Below are positions 26,078 to 33,555 of a DNA stretch of 64,000 nt, piece after piece. The stretch is from Natronospira proteinivora (lineage in GTDB: Bacteria > Pseudomonadota > Gammaproteobacteria > Natronospirales > Natronospiraceae), in NCBI RefSeq assembly GCF_024170465.1, contig NZ_JALJYF010000001.1, positions 1 to 64,000 of the forward strand, read 5' to 3'. Position 1 is the first letter of the stretch; every line of letters starts with the position of its first letter. Position numbers and translations under genes: made by a program. Under the pieces are notes generated by a model. It worked only from the letters and a program-made list of their open reading frames with translations, did no database searches and was not told the DNA's origin.

Positions 26078-26451
26078 ATGAGTATTCCGGACATGGCCAG
26101 CAAGGAAATCCAGCTAAGCAGCATACCCCAGAATCGTCCGAAGCTGATACCGGCGGTTTGACTCAGGCCCCAGGCATGAAGCAGACGACCCAGTATCAAG
26201 CCGCCCCCCAGCAGATAGAGCGTGGCCGGATGCAGGCCCTGAACCTCCAGCAGTGCCAACAGAATAAGCCCCAGGGGCAGGTTCTCCACCGCATTGCCGT
26301 GGGCCCGCATGGCCAGGGCCAGGTCTTCCTTGCCGCCATTGTTGATGCCCACCCTATGTCGGCGGCGAAGCGGGGCAATGCGTGCCGCCAGGGCAATCAT
26401 CAATAGGGCGCCGAGTCCGGCGTAGAGACTGGTAACCGGTAAGGCAATCAT
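26041..26451 (-). CDS. MAPEG family membrane protein
   Basis: A 136-aa integral membrane protein with four hydrophobic helices (about residues 3-25, 50-70, 76-95 and 108-130) and the family signature RAHGNAVENLPLGLILLALLE, where Arg-x-x-x-N/E-x2-P contacts glutathione in eukaryotic relatives. MAPEG proteins include microsomal glutathione transferases. Its start overlaps the gamma-glutamylcyclotransferase stop by 4 bp (ATGA), so the two genes are translationally coupled, and both can be linked to glutathione. Confidence 0.9.
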   Translation of the reverse strand: MIALPVTSLYAGLGALLMIALAARIAPLRRRHRVGINNGGKEDLALAMRAHGNAVENLPLGLILLALLEVQGLHPATLYLLGGGLILGRLLHAWGLSQTAGISFGRFWGMLLSWISLLAMSGILIWFALPLSQTVA

Positions 26452-26987
26452 GGTCCGCCCTCTTTTTGTTGGTAGCCATTGATGGCTTCGGCCAATCCCG
26501 GGTTATTCTCGATTATGGCCGAGGTCAGGCGTCGCCGGTAGTCCATGGGAAGCGCATGTTCCCGGGCGCCGTCCAGAATATGACGCACATAATGCCAGTC
26601 GGTGATGAGGTCGTCCCGGGCGGCCTTGGGGTGATAGGTGTGAACCTCATCGTGAATCACTTGGCCATCAGGCCAGATCAGCTCGATGGGGCCGCGCCGA
26701 TAATCCCGTCCTTCGTCCTCGATCTCATCCAGGGTTCGGGCCTCGGGCTGGCCCCCATGGGCAACCCACTGGGCGGGGATATCGTATACCACGCCCCAGA
26801 CCGTTTCGCTGCCGCCGGGCAGAATACCCGCCGCTGCACAGTTGTTGATCCCGCCCCAGACCGGAAAGGTGAAACGAAAGGGCTGACGAGTGCAGGCAAC
26901 ACCCAGAATACGGGCATTGCCCTGCAACCGCGCCTGACTGTTGAGGCGTTGCGAGGAAAGATTGGAACCATACTGAAAAATACGCAT
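26448..26987 (-). CDS. Gamma-glutamylcyclotransferase-family protein
   Basis: A 179-aa protein whose N terminus MRIFQYGSNLS is the substrate-pocket signature of the GGCT/AIG2 fold (YGSNL). RFTFPVWGGINNCAAAGILPGG and VWGVVYDIP follow in the order typical of the family, and the acid EARTLDEIEDEG probably supplies the catalytic glutamate. Such enzymes release 5-oxoproline from gamma-glutamyl peptides such as glutathione parts. It is first in the GGCT-MAPEG-heme-oxygenase-like operon and divergent from the penicillin acylase. Confidence 0.85.
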   Translation of the reverse strand: MRIFQYGSNLSSQRLNSQARLQGNARILGVACTRQPFRFTFPVWGGINNCAAAGILPGGSETVWGVVYDIPAQWVAHGGQPEARTLDEIEDEGRDYRRGPIELIWPDGQVIHDEVHTYHPKAARDDLITDWHYVRHILDGAREHALPMDYRRRLTSAIIENNPGLAEAINGYQQKEGGP

Positions 26988-27145
26988 TGGAAGAACTTAC
27001 CCGAGGGCTCCGGGGGGTGGCAAGATCGGAATCGGCAGTCATTGCTGTGGCCGGGCCCATGACAAACGCCACTCAAGCTGCCAATCTGATTATCATGCAG
27101 TGGTGATTTCATTCCGGTACAGGCCGGCTTGAGGGAAGGAGACAG

Positions 27146-29512
27146 GTGGTGAAGCGGATCCTTGGATGGTCGATAGCCCTGATCGGGCTCAGTGTTGCTG
27201 TGGCGGCAGTAGCCTTTTTCCTGGCCCTGCGGGCCAGCCTACCGGATCTGGACGGAGAATTGACCGTGGCCGGCCTGACGGATGAAGTCACGGTACTGCG
27301 GGATGAGCAGGGAGTGGCGACCTTGCGTGGTCACAGGTCCGAGGATCTGGCTTTCGCCACTGGCTTTGTGCATGCCCAGGACCGTTTCTTTCAAATGGAT
27401 ACCCTGCGTCGTTCTGCTGCGGGGGAACTGGCTGCCCTGTTCGGCGATGCAGCCCTGGATTTTGACCGGGAGCGACGTCGCTGGCGGGGACGGGATCATG
27501 CCAGGGCCACCCTGGCCCTCCTGCCCCATGAGGAGCAATCCCAGGTTTCCGCCTACACCGAGGGTGTCAACGCCGGTCTCTTGGCCCTGGGGGCGCGGCC
27601 CCCGGAGTATTGGTTGCTGAGGCAGCAGCCCGAGCCCTGGCAGCCCGAGGATAGCCTGCTGGTGGGTTTGTCCATGTTTTTCTACCTGACTGATGAGCGG
27701 GGAGATCGGGCCCACCGCCTGGATCAAATGGCGGCAGAACTGCCCTCATCGGTGGTGGATTTGCTGCTGGATCGTGCCGATCCCCGGGCCGCTCCCATCG
27801 TGGAAGAAGCATTGCCTCGACCCGCTCCTCTGCCTGAGCCTGACACATTCCAGGTCCGGGATTTCGAGGAAGTGATAATGGACCATGACCGCCTTTTTGG
27901 CGGTGTTGAGCCTCTGCCGGGCAGCAATAGCTGGGCTGTGGCTGCTTCCCTGAGCGAGGATGGCCGTGGCTTGCTGGCCGGTGACATGCATCTGGGTATC
28001 AGCCTACCCAACACCTGGTATCGCCTGAATCTGGAAAGATCGGGCGCCGATCCGCGGAGCATTCGGGGTGTCAGTCTGCCCGGGGTGCCCGGGGTGATCG
28101 CCGGTAGCAATGGCTCGGTGGCCTGGGCTTTCACCAACAGTTACGGGGACTGGTCCACCCGTGTTCGCGTGGAGTGGGTTGATGAGGCACAACAGCGCTA
28201 TCAAACACCCGATGGGGAACGGGATCTGGAGGTTCACGAGGAAACCATTGAGGTGAAAGGTGGTGAGGATGAGATCGTTCCCTATACCTGGACCGAATGG
28301 GGGCCGCTGCTGGAAATCAATGAGGAGGAAGCCCACGCCCTGGTCTGGACCGGCATGCTGCCGGGAGGGCTAGGGTACGGTTTTCCGGCTCTGCATGAAG
28401 CCGAGAGTCTGGCAGAAGCCCTGGATGCTGCGGCTGGATTGGGTATGCCGCCCCAGAATATTCTCGTGGTGGACCGGGCAGGCGATATCGCCTGGGGTAT
28501 TGCCGGCCGCATCCCGGAAAGGGGCAACTGGATTGAGAGCGGGCAGCGACTGCCCGATTCCTCCGATTTCCAGTCCCACTCCGGCTGGCTGTCGCCGGAA
28601 AGCTATCCCCGGGTGGTGGCACCGGAAAGGCAGCGCCTCTGGACCGCCAATGCCCGGGTCGCCGGAGGCGATCACCTGGAACAGGTGGGCGATGGCGGTT
28701 ATCCGGCCGCGGCCCGTCAGCGCCAGATCCGGGATCGACTGTTCGAGGCCGAACGCTTTGACGAGGCGGCCATGTTGGCCATCCAGCTGGATGATGAAGC
28801 CCGTCTGCTCTATGAGTGGGTCCCTTTGGCCATCGAGACCGCCGATTTCGCGGGCAACAGCGAAGCCCGGGATCGTTTTCGTCGGGAGATTACCCATTGG
28901 CATGGGCATGCCTGGCCGGAGTCCTCGGGCTATCTCTTCCTGCGCAGTTTCCGGCAGGCGGTCCATGCCCGTGTGCTGGCCCCGCTTGTGCACCCGCTCA
29001 TGGAAGAGGCGCCCGCATTTGATTTACGTCCCATCCGAAATCGGGAGCCTTTGGTTCGACGGCTGCTCTCGAAGCAGCCCGAGCATTTGCTTGCGCCTGC
29101 CTTCGATAGCTGGGCGGAGCTGATGGTGGATGCCATGGATGCGGTGATCGATCGCCACGAGCTGGATGGGGATGCGGCCCTGATGACCTGGGGAGAATAC
29201 AACGCCACCCGAATTCGCCACCCCCTGAGTGATGCCCTGCCGGGCCTTGGGCGTTGGCTGGATTTGCCCGAGACCTGGTTGCCCGGTGATCAGCATATTC
29301 CGCGTGTTCAACTGGGCAACTTTGGGGCTTCCCAGCGCATGGTGGTGAGCCCGGGTCATGAAGACGATGGGATCTTCCACATGCCCGGGGGGCAGAGCGG
29401 TCATTTCCTCTCGCCTTGGTATGATGCGGGGCACGAAGACTGGGTGGAGGGTCAGGCGACCCCATTCCTTCCGGGTGAAACCCGTCACAGCTTGCGCCTT
29501 CGGGGAGAGTGA
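27146..29512 (+). CDS. Penicillin acylase family protein (Ntn hydrolase)
   Basis: A 788-aa exported Ntn hydrolase. The N terminus has a basic start and a hydrophobic segment (about 5-28) acting as signal or anchor. The alpha-chain part has GVATLRGHRSEDLAFATGFVHAQDRFFQMD. The self-processing nucleophile is S260 in LPGSNSWAVA, followed by LLAGDMHLGISLPNTWY, PGVPGVIAGSNGSVAWAFTN and the C-terminal YNATRIRHPLS and MVVSPGHED. Relatives hydrolyse amides, including beta-lactam side chains and acyl-homoserine lactones (PvdQ/QuiP type); the substrate cannot be told. GTG start at 27146 with GGAGACAG upstream. It leads an operon of four packed genes. Confidence 0.92.
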   Translation: MVKRILGWSIALIGLSVAVAAVAFFLALRASLPDLDGELTVAGLTDEVTVLRDEQGVATLRGHRSEDLAFATGFVHAQDRFFQMDTLRRSAAGELAALFGDAALDFDRERRRWRGRDHARATLALLPHEEQSQVSAYTEGVNAGLLALGARPPEYWLLRQQPEPWQPEDSLLVGLSMFFYLTDERGDRAHRLDQMAAELPSSVVDLLLDRADPRAAPIVEEALPRPAPLPEPDTFQVRDFEEVIMDHDRLFGGVEPLPGSNSWAVAASLSEDGRGLLAGDMHLGISLPNTWYRLNLERSGADPRSIRGVSLPGVPGVIAGSNGSVAWAFTNSYGDWSTRVRVEWVDEAQQRYQTPDGERDLEVHEETIEVKGGEDEIVPYTWTEWGPLLEINEEEAHALVWTGMLPGGLGYGFPALHEAESLAEALDAAAGLGMPPQNILVVDRAGDIAWGIAGRIPERGNWIESGQRLPDSSDFQSHSGWLSPESYPRVVAPERQRLWTANARVAGGDHLEQVGDGGYPAAARQRQIRDRLFEAERFDEAAMLAIQLDDEARLLYEWVPLAIETADFAGNSEARDRFRREITHWHGHAWPESSGYLFLRSFRQAVHARVLAPLVHPLMEEAPAFDLRPIRNREPLVRRLLSKQPEHLLAPAFDSWAELMVDAMDAVIDRHELDGDAALMTWGEYNATRIRHPLSDALPGLGRWLDLPETWLPGDQHIPRVQLGNFGASQRMVVSPGHEDDGIFHMPGGQSGHFLSPWYDAGHEDWVEGQATPFLPGETRHSLRLRGE

Positions 29513-29514
29513 TC

Positions 29515-30792
29515 ATGTTTTTGCGGACTGCATCAGGCTGCTTGGTTCTGGGCCTGATAATCGGGTTGATGTTATCGGCCTGTGGGGGTGAGGAGCCAGG
29601 ACTGCGGCATCAGCCGGTGTCGGTGCCGTCGGAATCGGAGAGCTTCGCACCACGTCTGTCGGTGCAGGGGGATCAACTGTATCTGTCCTGGCTCGCGGTG
29701 ACCGACTCGGGCGAGCATGCCCTTCGCTTTGCTCGATATGAAGACAATGATTGGTCCTCGGTTCGGACGGTGGCCCAGGGTAAGGACTGGTTTGCCAACT
29801 GGGCCGATACCCCGGGAGTACGGCCGGTGGGGGCCTGGTTGTTTGCCCATTGGCTGGTTCGCAGCGGGCCCGGCACCTATGACTATGACATTCACGCCGC
29901 CTGGTCCAATGACGAGGGAGAAAGCTGGGGAGAGCCCTTCATTCTGCACCGTGATGGGGTACAGGCAGAGCATGGTTTTCTGTCCTCGGTGGTGTTGCCC
30001 GACGGCGACCTTGCCGTGACTTGGCTGGATGGCCGTCATATGGCGGGGAGCATGACGGGCGAGGCCGGCCACGACCATCATGAACACCATGAACACAACG
30101 GACCCATGACGTTGCGTTGGCAACGATTGGTTCCAGGTCAGCCCGTGAAGCATCAGGATCCGAGCCAGGAACTGGATGATCGGGTCTGCGATTGTTGCAT
30201 GACTGCCAGTGTGCTGGATGAACAAGGGCCCTTGGTGTTTTATCGCGACCGGAGCGAGTCGGAGGTTCGGGATATCGCCTGGCAGCGTCCCTGGCTTGAG
30301 GATTCCGAGTCAGCGGAGCAGTCACCCGATGGAGGGGCGGTGGCAGACGATGATTGGGAAATTGCCGCCTGCCCGGTGAATGGTCCTGCTGCGGCACGGA
30401 GTGGTGATTCCGTGGGAGTTGCCTGGTTTACTGCCGCGCAGGAGCAGCCCCGGGTCTTGTTCACCCATGGCCGGGCAAATGAATTTGCCGATGCCAGACG
30501 TCTGGATGAGGGGCGGGCACTGGGGCGAACAACCTTGAGTGATTGGCCCGAAGGGGGCTGGCTTGCCGTCTGGATGGAGCGATTGGACGACGATACCGCC
30601 TTGCGTGCGCGTTTGCTGGATGAAACGGGCAAGCAGGCGGTTCAGACTCTGGCCTCGATCCCAGGCAGTCGACAGAGCGGCTTTCCCGTGTCCGTGAAGC
30701 AGGGTGATTCGGTCTTTCTTGCCTGGACTGACATGGATACTCAAGGAAAACGTCGATTGCGCTTGGCCCGACTGTCTCCGGGAGAGCGCTGA
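29515..30792 (+). CDS. Cys/His-rich lipoprotein, sialidase-like beta-propeller
   Basis: A lipoprotein with signal and lipobox LSAC (cysteine at about residue 23), then a roughly 400-aa beta-rich region with sialidase/BNR-like Asp-box echoes (AAWSNDEGESWGEPF). Two unusual metal-type motifs stand out: a His/Glu run HDHHEHHEH at about 182-190 and VCDCCMTA (about 225). GPLVFYRDRSE after the CxCC is typical of a little-known propeller family often auto-named exo-alpha-sialidase. No sialidase Arg triad could be assigned. ATG 29515, or GTG 29509 overlapping the acylase stop. It ends overlapping the kinase ATG by 1 bp. Confidence 0.75.
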   Translation: MFLRTASGCLVLGLIIGLMLSACGGEEPGLRHQPVSVPSESESFAPRLSVQGDQLYLSWLAVTDSGEHALRFARYEDNDWSSVRTVAQGKDWFANWADTPGVRPVGAWLFAHWLVRSGPGTYDYDIHAAWSNDEGESWGEPFILHRDGVQAEHGFLSSVVLPDGDLAVTWLDGRHMAGSMTGEAGHDHHEHHEHNGPMTLRWQRLVPGQPVKHQDPSQELDDRVCDCCMTASVLDEQGPLVFYRDRSESEVRDIAWQRPWLEDSESAEQSPDGGAVADDDWEIAACPVNGPAAARSGDSVGVAWFTAAQEQPRVLFTHGRANEFADARRLDEGRALGRTTLSDWPEGGWLAVWMERLDDDTALRARLLDETGKQAVQTLASIPGSRQSGFPVSVKQGDSVFLAWTDMDTQGKRRLRLARLSPGER

Positions 30793-32315
30793 TGATCGGG
30801 GCGGGGCTGGTTCTCCTGTCCACTGGTGGGGCCTTGGCCCGCTGGTTCTGGAACCGCTCCATTCAGGGCTTATTGGCACTGTTGACGATCCTGGCCGGAC
30901 TGTCGGCCTTGTCGATTCTCTTATTGTATTTTTACCTGGATGACGCAGTGGATCGACAGATGCTGCTGTCGGTGGCCTTATTGCTATTGTCGGTGGGGGC
31001 ACTGATTTTTCTCAGCATCCGCTTTGCCCGGGCATTTATTCGCCGCAACATCACCCCTTTGCTGGTGGGCCTGGACCGCATGTACCGAGATGAGAAGCCA
31101 CGGGTGGATGTCAGTGGCATGACGCAGGAAATGCGTCGCATTGCCCAGAGTCTGGAATCGGTGGATTCGATACGTCGCGAAGATGAGGCCCGCTTGAGAC
31201 TGCATCTGGAAAAAGTCCCCCTGGCAATCGTGGAATGGGATCGGGGCTTTCGGGTGATGGATTGGTCCAGGAGTGCCCAGGCCTTGTTCGGCTGGTCGGC
31301 TGAACAAGTGACGGGGCTCAGGGCCACGGACTGGTCATTTGTCTATGAGGATGATCTGCCTGATCTGGAAAGTTACTTGCGCCAATTGATGTCCGGCGGC
31401 CAGGACCGTTTTCGTTTCGAAACCCGGAACTGGACCCGGGAAGGACGAGTGATTCACTGTGCCTGGTTTACAACGGTGTGCCGGGACGAGCAGGGTAAAA
31501 TTCAATCCTTTCTCACTTTCGTCATGGATGTGAGTGATCGGGTTTTGGCGGAAGAAGAACTACGTAACGTCAACCAACAGCTAGAATGGCGAGTCATGTT
31601 GCGGACCCGGGAGCTGGAATTGATTAACCGGGAACTGGAATCCTTTTCCTATTCCGTGTCCCATGACCTACGGGCCCCTTTAAGGGGTATTGATGGTTTC
31701 TCCCAGGCTCTGGAGGAAGATTACGCAGAGCAGCTGGATAAAACCGGTCACCATTACATCGAGCGGATTCGCCATGGTGCCCGACGCATGGGACAGTTGA
31801 TCGATGATCTCCTGCAGCTTTCCCGGGTCAGCCGTTTTGAGCTGGATCTTAAGCCTGTCTCCATTACCGAGCTGGCTACCCGGGTTTGCCAGGAACTGGA
31901 TGAGGCCCAGGCGGATCACCCGGTGGAATGGCAGGTGGAGGCGGGGCTGGAAACCCGGGCGGATCCGGCCATGGCCCGATTACTATTGGAAAACCTGCTC
32001 GCCAATGCCTGGAAATTCACCGCCCGGCAGCCCCATCCCCGGGTGGTTCTGGGTCGGGAACAGCAGGATGGAACAGAGGCGTTTATACTCCGGGATAATG
32101 GCGCGGGTTTTGACCCGGAGCAGCTTGATCGCCTGTTTACGCCTTTTCAACGCCTCCACAGCCAGCATGAGTTCGAGGGCACCGGCATTGGCCTGGCTAC
32201 CGTGCATCGCATCATTCAGCGTCACGGTGGCCAGATCAGAGCGGAGGGGGCACCCGGGAAGGGCGCGCGCTTTATTTTCAATTTTGGCAATTGGGTTTAC
32301 GACAATGACAAATGA
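30792..32315 (+). CDS. Membrane-bound PAS sensor histidine kinase
   Basis: A 507-aa kinase. Two membrane helices (about 23-47 and 58-78) enclose a very short periplasmic turn, so it probably senses within the membrane or cytoplasm. A linker is followed by a PAS domain at about 135-250 and a coiled coil (250-285). The HisKA box SFSYSVSHDLRAPLRG has phospho-acceptor H291. The ATPase domain shows the N box (LLENLLANAWKF), DNGAGFD and GTGIGLATV. The HisKA sequence is of the Cph1/phytochrome-associated type. It overlaps the lipoprotein stop by 1 bp and the regulator start by 11 bp. Confidence 0.93.
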   Translation: MIGAGLVLLSTGGALARWFWNRSIQGLLALLTILAGLSALSILLLYFYLDDAVDRQMLLSVALLLLSVGALIFLSIRFARAFIRRNITPLLVGLDRMYRDEKPRVDVSGMTQEMRRIAQSLESVDSIRREDEARLRLHLEKVPLAIVEWDRGFRVMDWSRSAQALFGWSAEQVTGLRATDWSFVYEDDLPDLESYLRQLMSGGQDRFRFETRNWTREGRVIHCAWFTTVCRDEQGKIQSFLTFVMDVSDRVLAEEELRNVNQQLEWRVMLRTRELELINRELESFSYSVSHDLRAPLRGIDGFSQALEEDYAEQLDKTGHHYIERIRHGARRMGQLIDDLLQLSRVSRFELDLKPVSITELATRVCQELDEAQADHPVEWQVEAGLETRADPAMARLLLENLLANAWKFTARQPHPRVVLGREQQDGTEAFILRDNGAGFDPEQLDRLFTPFQRLHSQHEFEGTGIGLATVHRIIQRHGGQIRAEGAPGKGARFIFNFGNWVYDNDK

Positions 32316-32763
32316 AATGGCCGGTCGATCGGAAATACTCGACAATCCCATCCTCTTGGTGGAGGACAGCCCCGATGATGTGGAATTGACCATCCGGGCG
32401 CTGCGGCGTAATAAGGTGGAAAACGAGATCTTGGTGGCCGAGGATGGCCAAAAGGCCCTGGAGATACTGGGCATTGCCACGGAGGGAGGGGTTGTCATTG
32501 ATCCACTGCCGGCCCTGGTATTGCTGGATATTCAGCTACCGAAGCTGGATGGGCATCAGGTGCTCAGGCGAATTCGCGCCGATGAGCGGACTCGCTTTCT
32601 ACCCGTGGTGGTGTTGACGTCCTCGGTGGAGGAGCGGGACCGGGCCGAGGCCTACTCCCTGGGGGTGAACAGCTATGTACAAAAGCCCATTCATTCCGAG
32701 GTGTTCACCGAGGCGGTGGGACGACTCGGGCTTTACTGGTTAGTGGACAACAAGGCCTTTTAG
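32305..32763 (+). CDS. Single-domain response regulator (Rcp1 type)
   Basis: A 152-aa receiver with no output domain. The acid pocket is D21 with D24/D25, the phospho-acceptor D75 (LLDIQLPKLDG), T105/S106 and K127 (VQKP). The extended alpha4 insert and ILLVEDSPDDVELT start match the Rcp1 family that pairs with phytochrome-type kinases. It starts at ATG 32305, inside the kinase gene, or at ATG 32317. It probably signals by protein contact rather than DNA binding. Confidence 0.92.
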   Translation: MTNEMAGRSEILDNPILLVEDSPDDVELTIRALRRNKVENEILVAEDGQKALEILGIATEGGVVIDPLPALVLLDIQLPKLDGHQVLRRIRADERTRFLPVVVLTSSVEERDRAEAYSLGVNSYVQKPIHSEVFTEAVGRLGLYWLVDNKAF

Positions 32764-32776
32764 GTTGAGCGAAATT

Positions 32777-33475
32777 TCACCGGGAAACGGGACGTTCCGA
32801 CAGGCCAGTGGTGACCAGTTGGTGGATGGGGCGTGACTCGATCCAGTCAATCAGAGCGTGCCATTGTCCCCGGTCCTTCCGGGTCTGTTTTTCCGGCAAT
32901 TCAAAAATCCCCAAACCGTGCTCCACGGCGTGGACATAATTCTGGCTATCTCGCAGGGAGGCCACGAAGGGAATGTCCAGATTGCTCAAAAAGCGTTCCA
33001 GCTTGGCATAGACCTTCGTGTTCTGGCGCACCCGGTTGGCGACCACCGCAATCCGGTCCCCCCGGCGACTGACCCGGGCCCGAATCAGCAGGTCCCCGAT
33101 ACAGCGGGAGGCGGCATGGATGTCGATATTGGAGGGCAGAACCGGAATGATGATGGCCTGGGCACCACGGGTGGCCTCGGCAATTCGGTGGTTATCCAAT
33201 GCCGCAGGGGTGTCAATGACCAGGCGTTCCGTGCCTTCCGGTGGCCGTGTCTGCCAGACCCGGGTGGTGCCGGGCACCGCCTCCGCTGCGCGAATACCTT
33301 CAATCCGGGGCCGATCCGGTCCACGCAGTTGCAGCCACTGCCAGCTGGATCCCTGCAGGTCATAATCCATCAGAGCCGTTCGATGGCCCTGATGGGCAAA
33401 ATAGCTGGCCAGGTTGGTCGCCAGCGTGGTTTTGCCACATCCCCCCTTGGGATTGATGACTACGATGCGTCGCAT
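32777..33475 (-). CDS. Orphan ParA/MinD-type ATPase
   Basis: A 232-aa deviant Walker ATPase: MRRIVVINPKGGCGKTTLATNLA with both signature lysines, LMDYDLQGSS (Walker A' aspartate) and RLVIDTPAAL (Walker B). It lacks an N-terminal DNA-binding domain. No parB or partner gene is adjacent, so it is not the chromosomal parAB pair; such orphans position cargo such as chemoreceptors, pili or plasmids. It faces the response regulator gene tail to tail with 13 bp between. Confidence 0.87.
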   Translation of the reverse strand: MRRIVVINPKGGCGKTTLATNLASYFAHQGHRTALMDYDLQGSSWQWLQLRGPDRPRIEGIRAAEAVPGTTRVWQTRPPEGTERLVIDTPAALDNHRIAEATRGAQAIIIPVLPSNIDIHAASRCIGDLLIRARVSRRGDRIAVVANRVRQNTKVYAKLERFLSNLDIPFVASLRDSQNYVHAVEHGLGIFELPEKQTRKDRGQWHALIDWIESRPIHQLVTTGLSERPVSR

Positions 33476-33555
33476 TATGTCACTTCCCTTGCCGATTACG
33501 CTCTTGCGTCGATCAGCTTGCAGTCAATGATTCTTACATATTAGCAGATCGTGAA

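Noticed and set aside
30792-32763. Bacteriophytochrome light-sensing pair with the nearby heme-oxygenase-like gene
   Set aside because: The kinase has a PAS domain and membrane helices but no GAF/PHY chromophore domain or biliverdin cysteine, and the oxygenase-like protein lacks the heme ligand.
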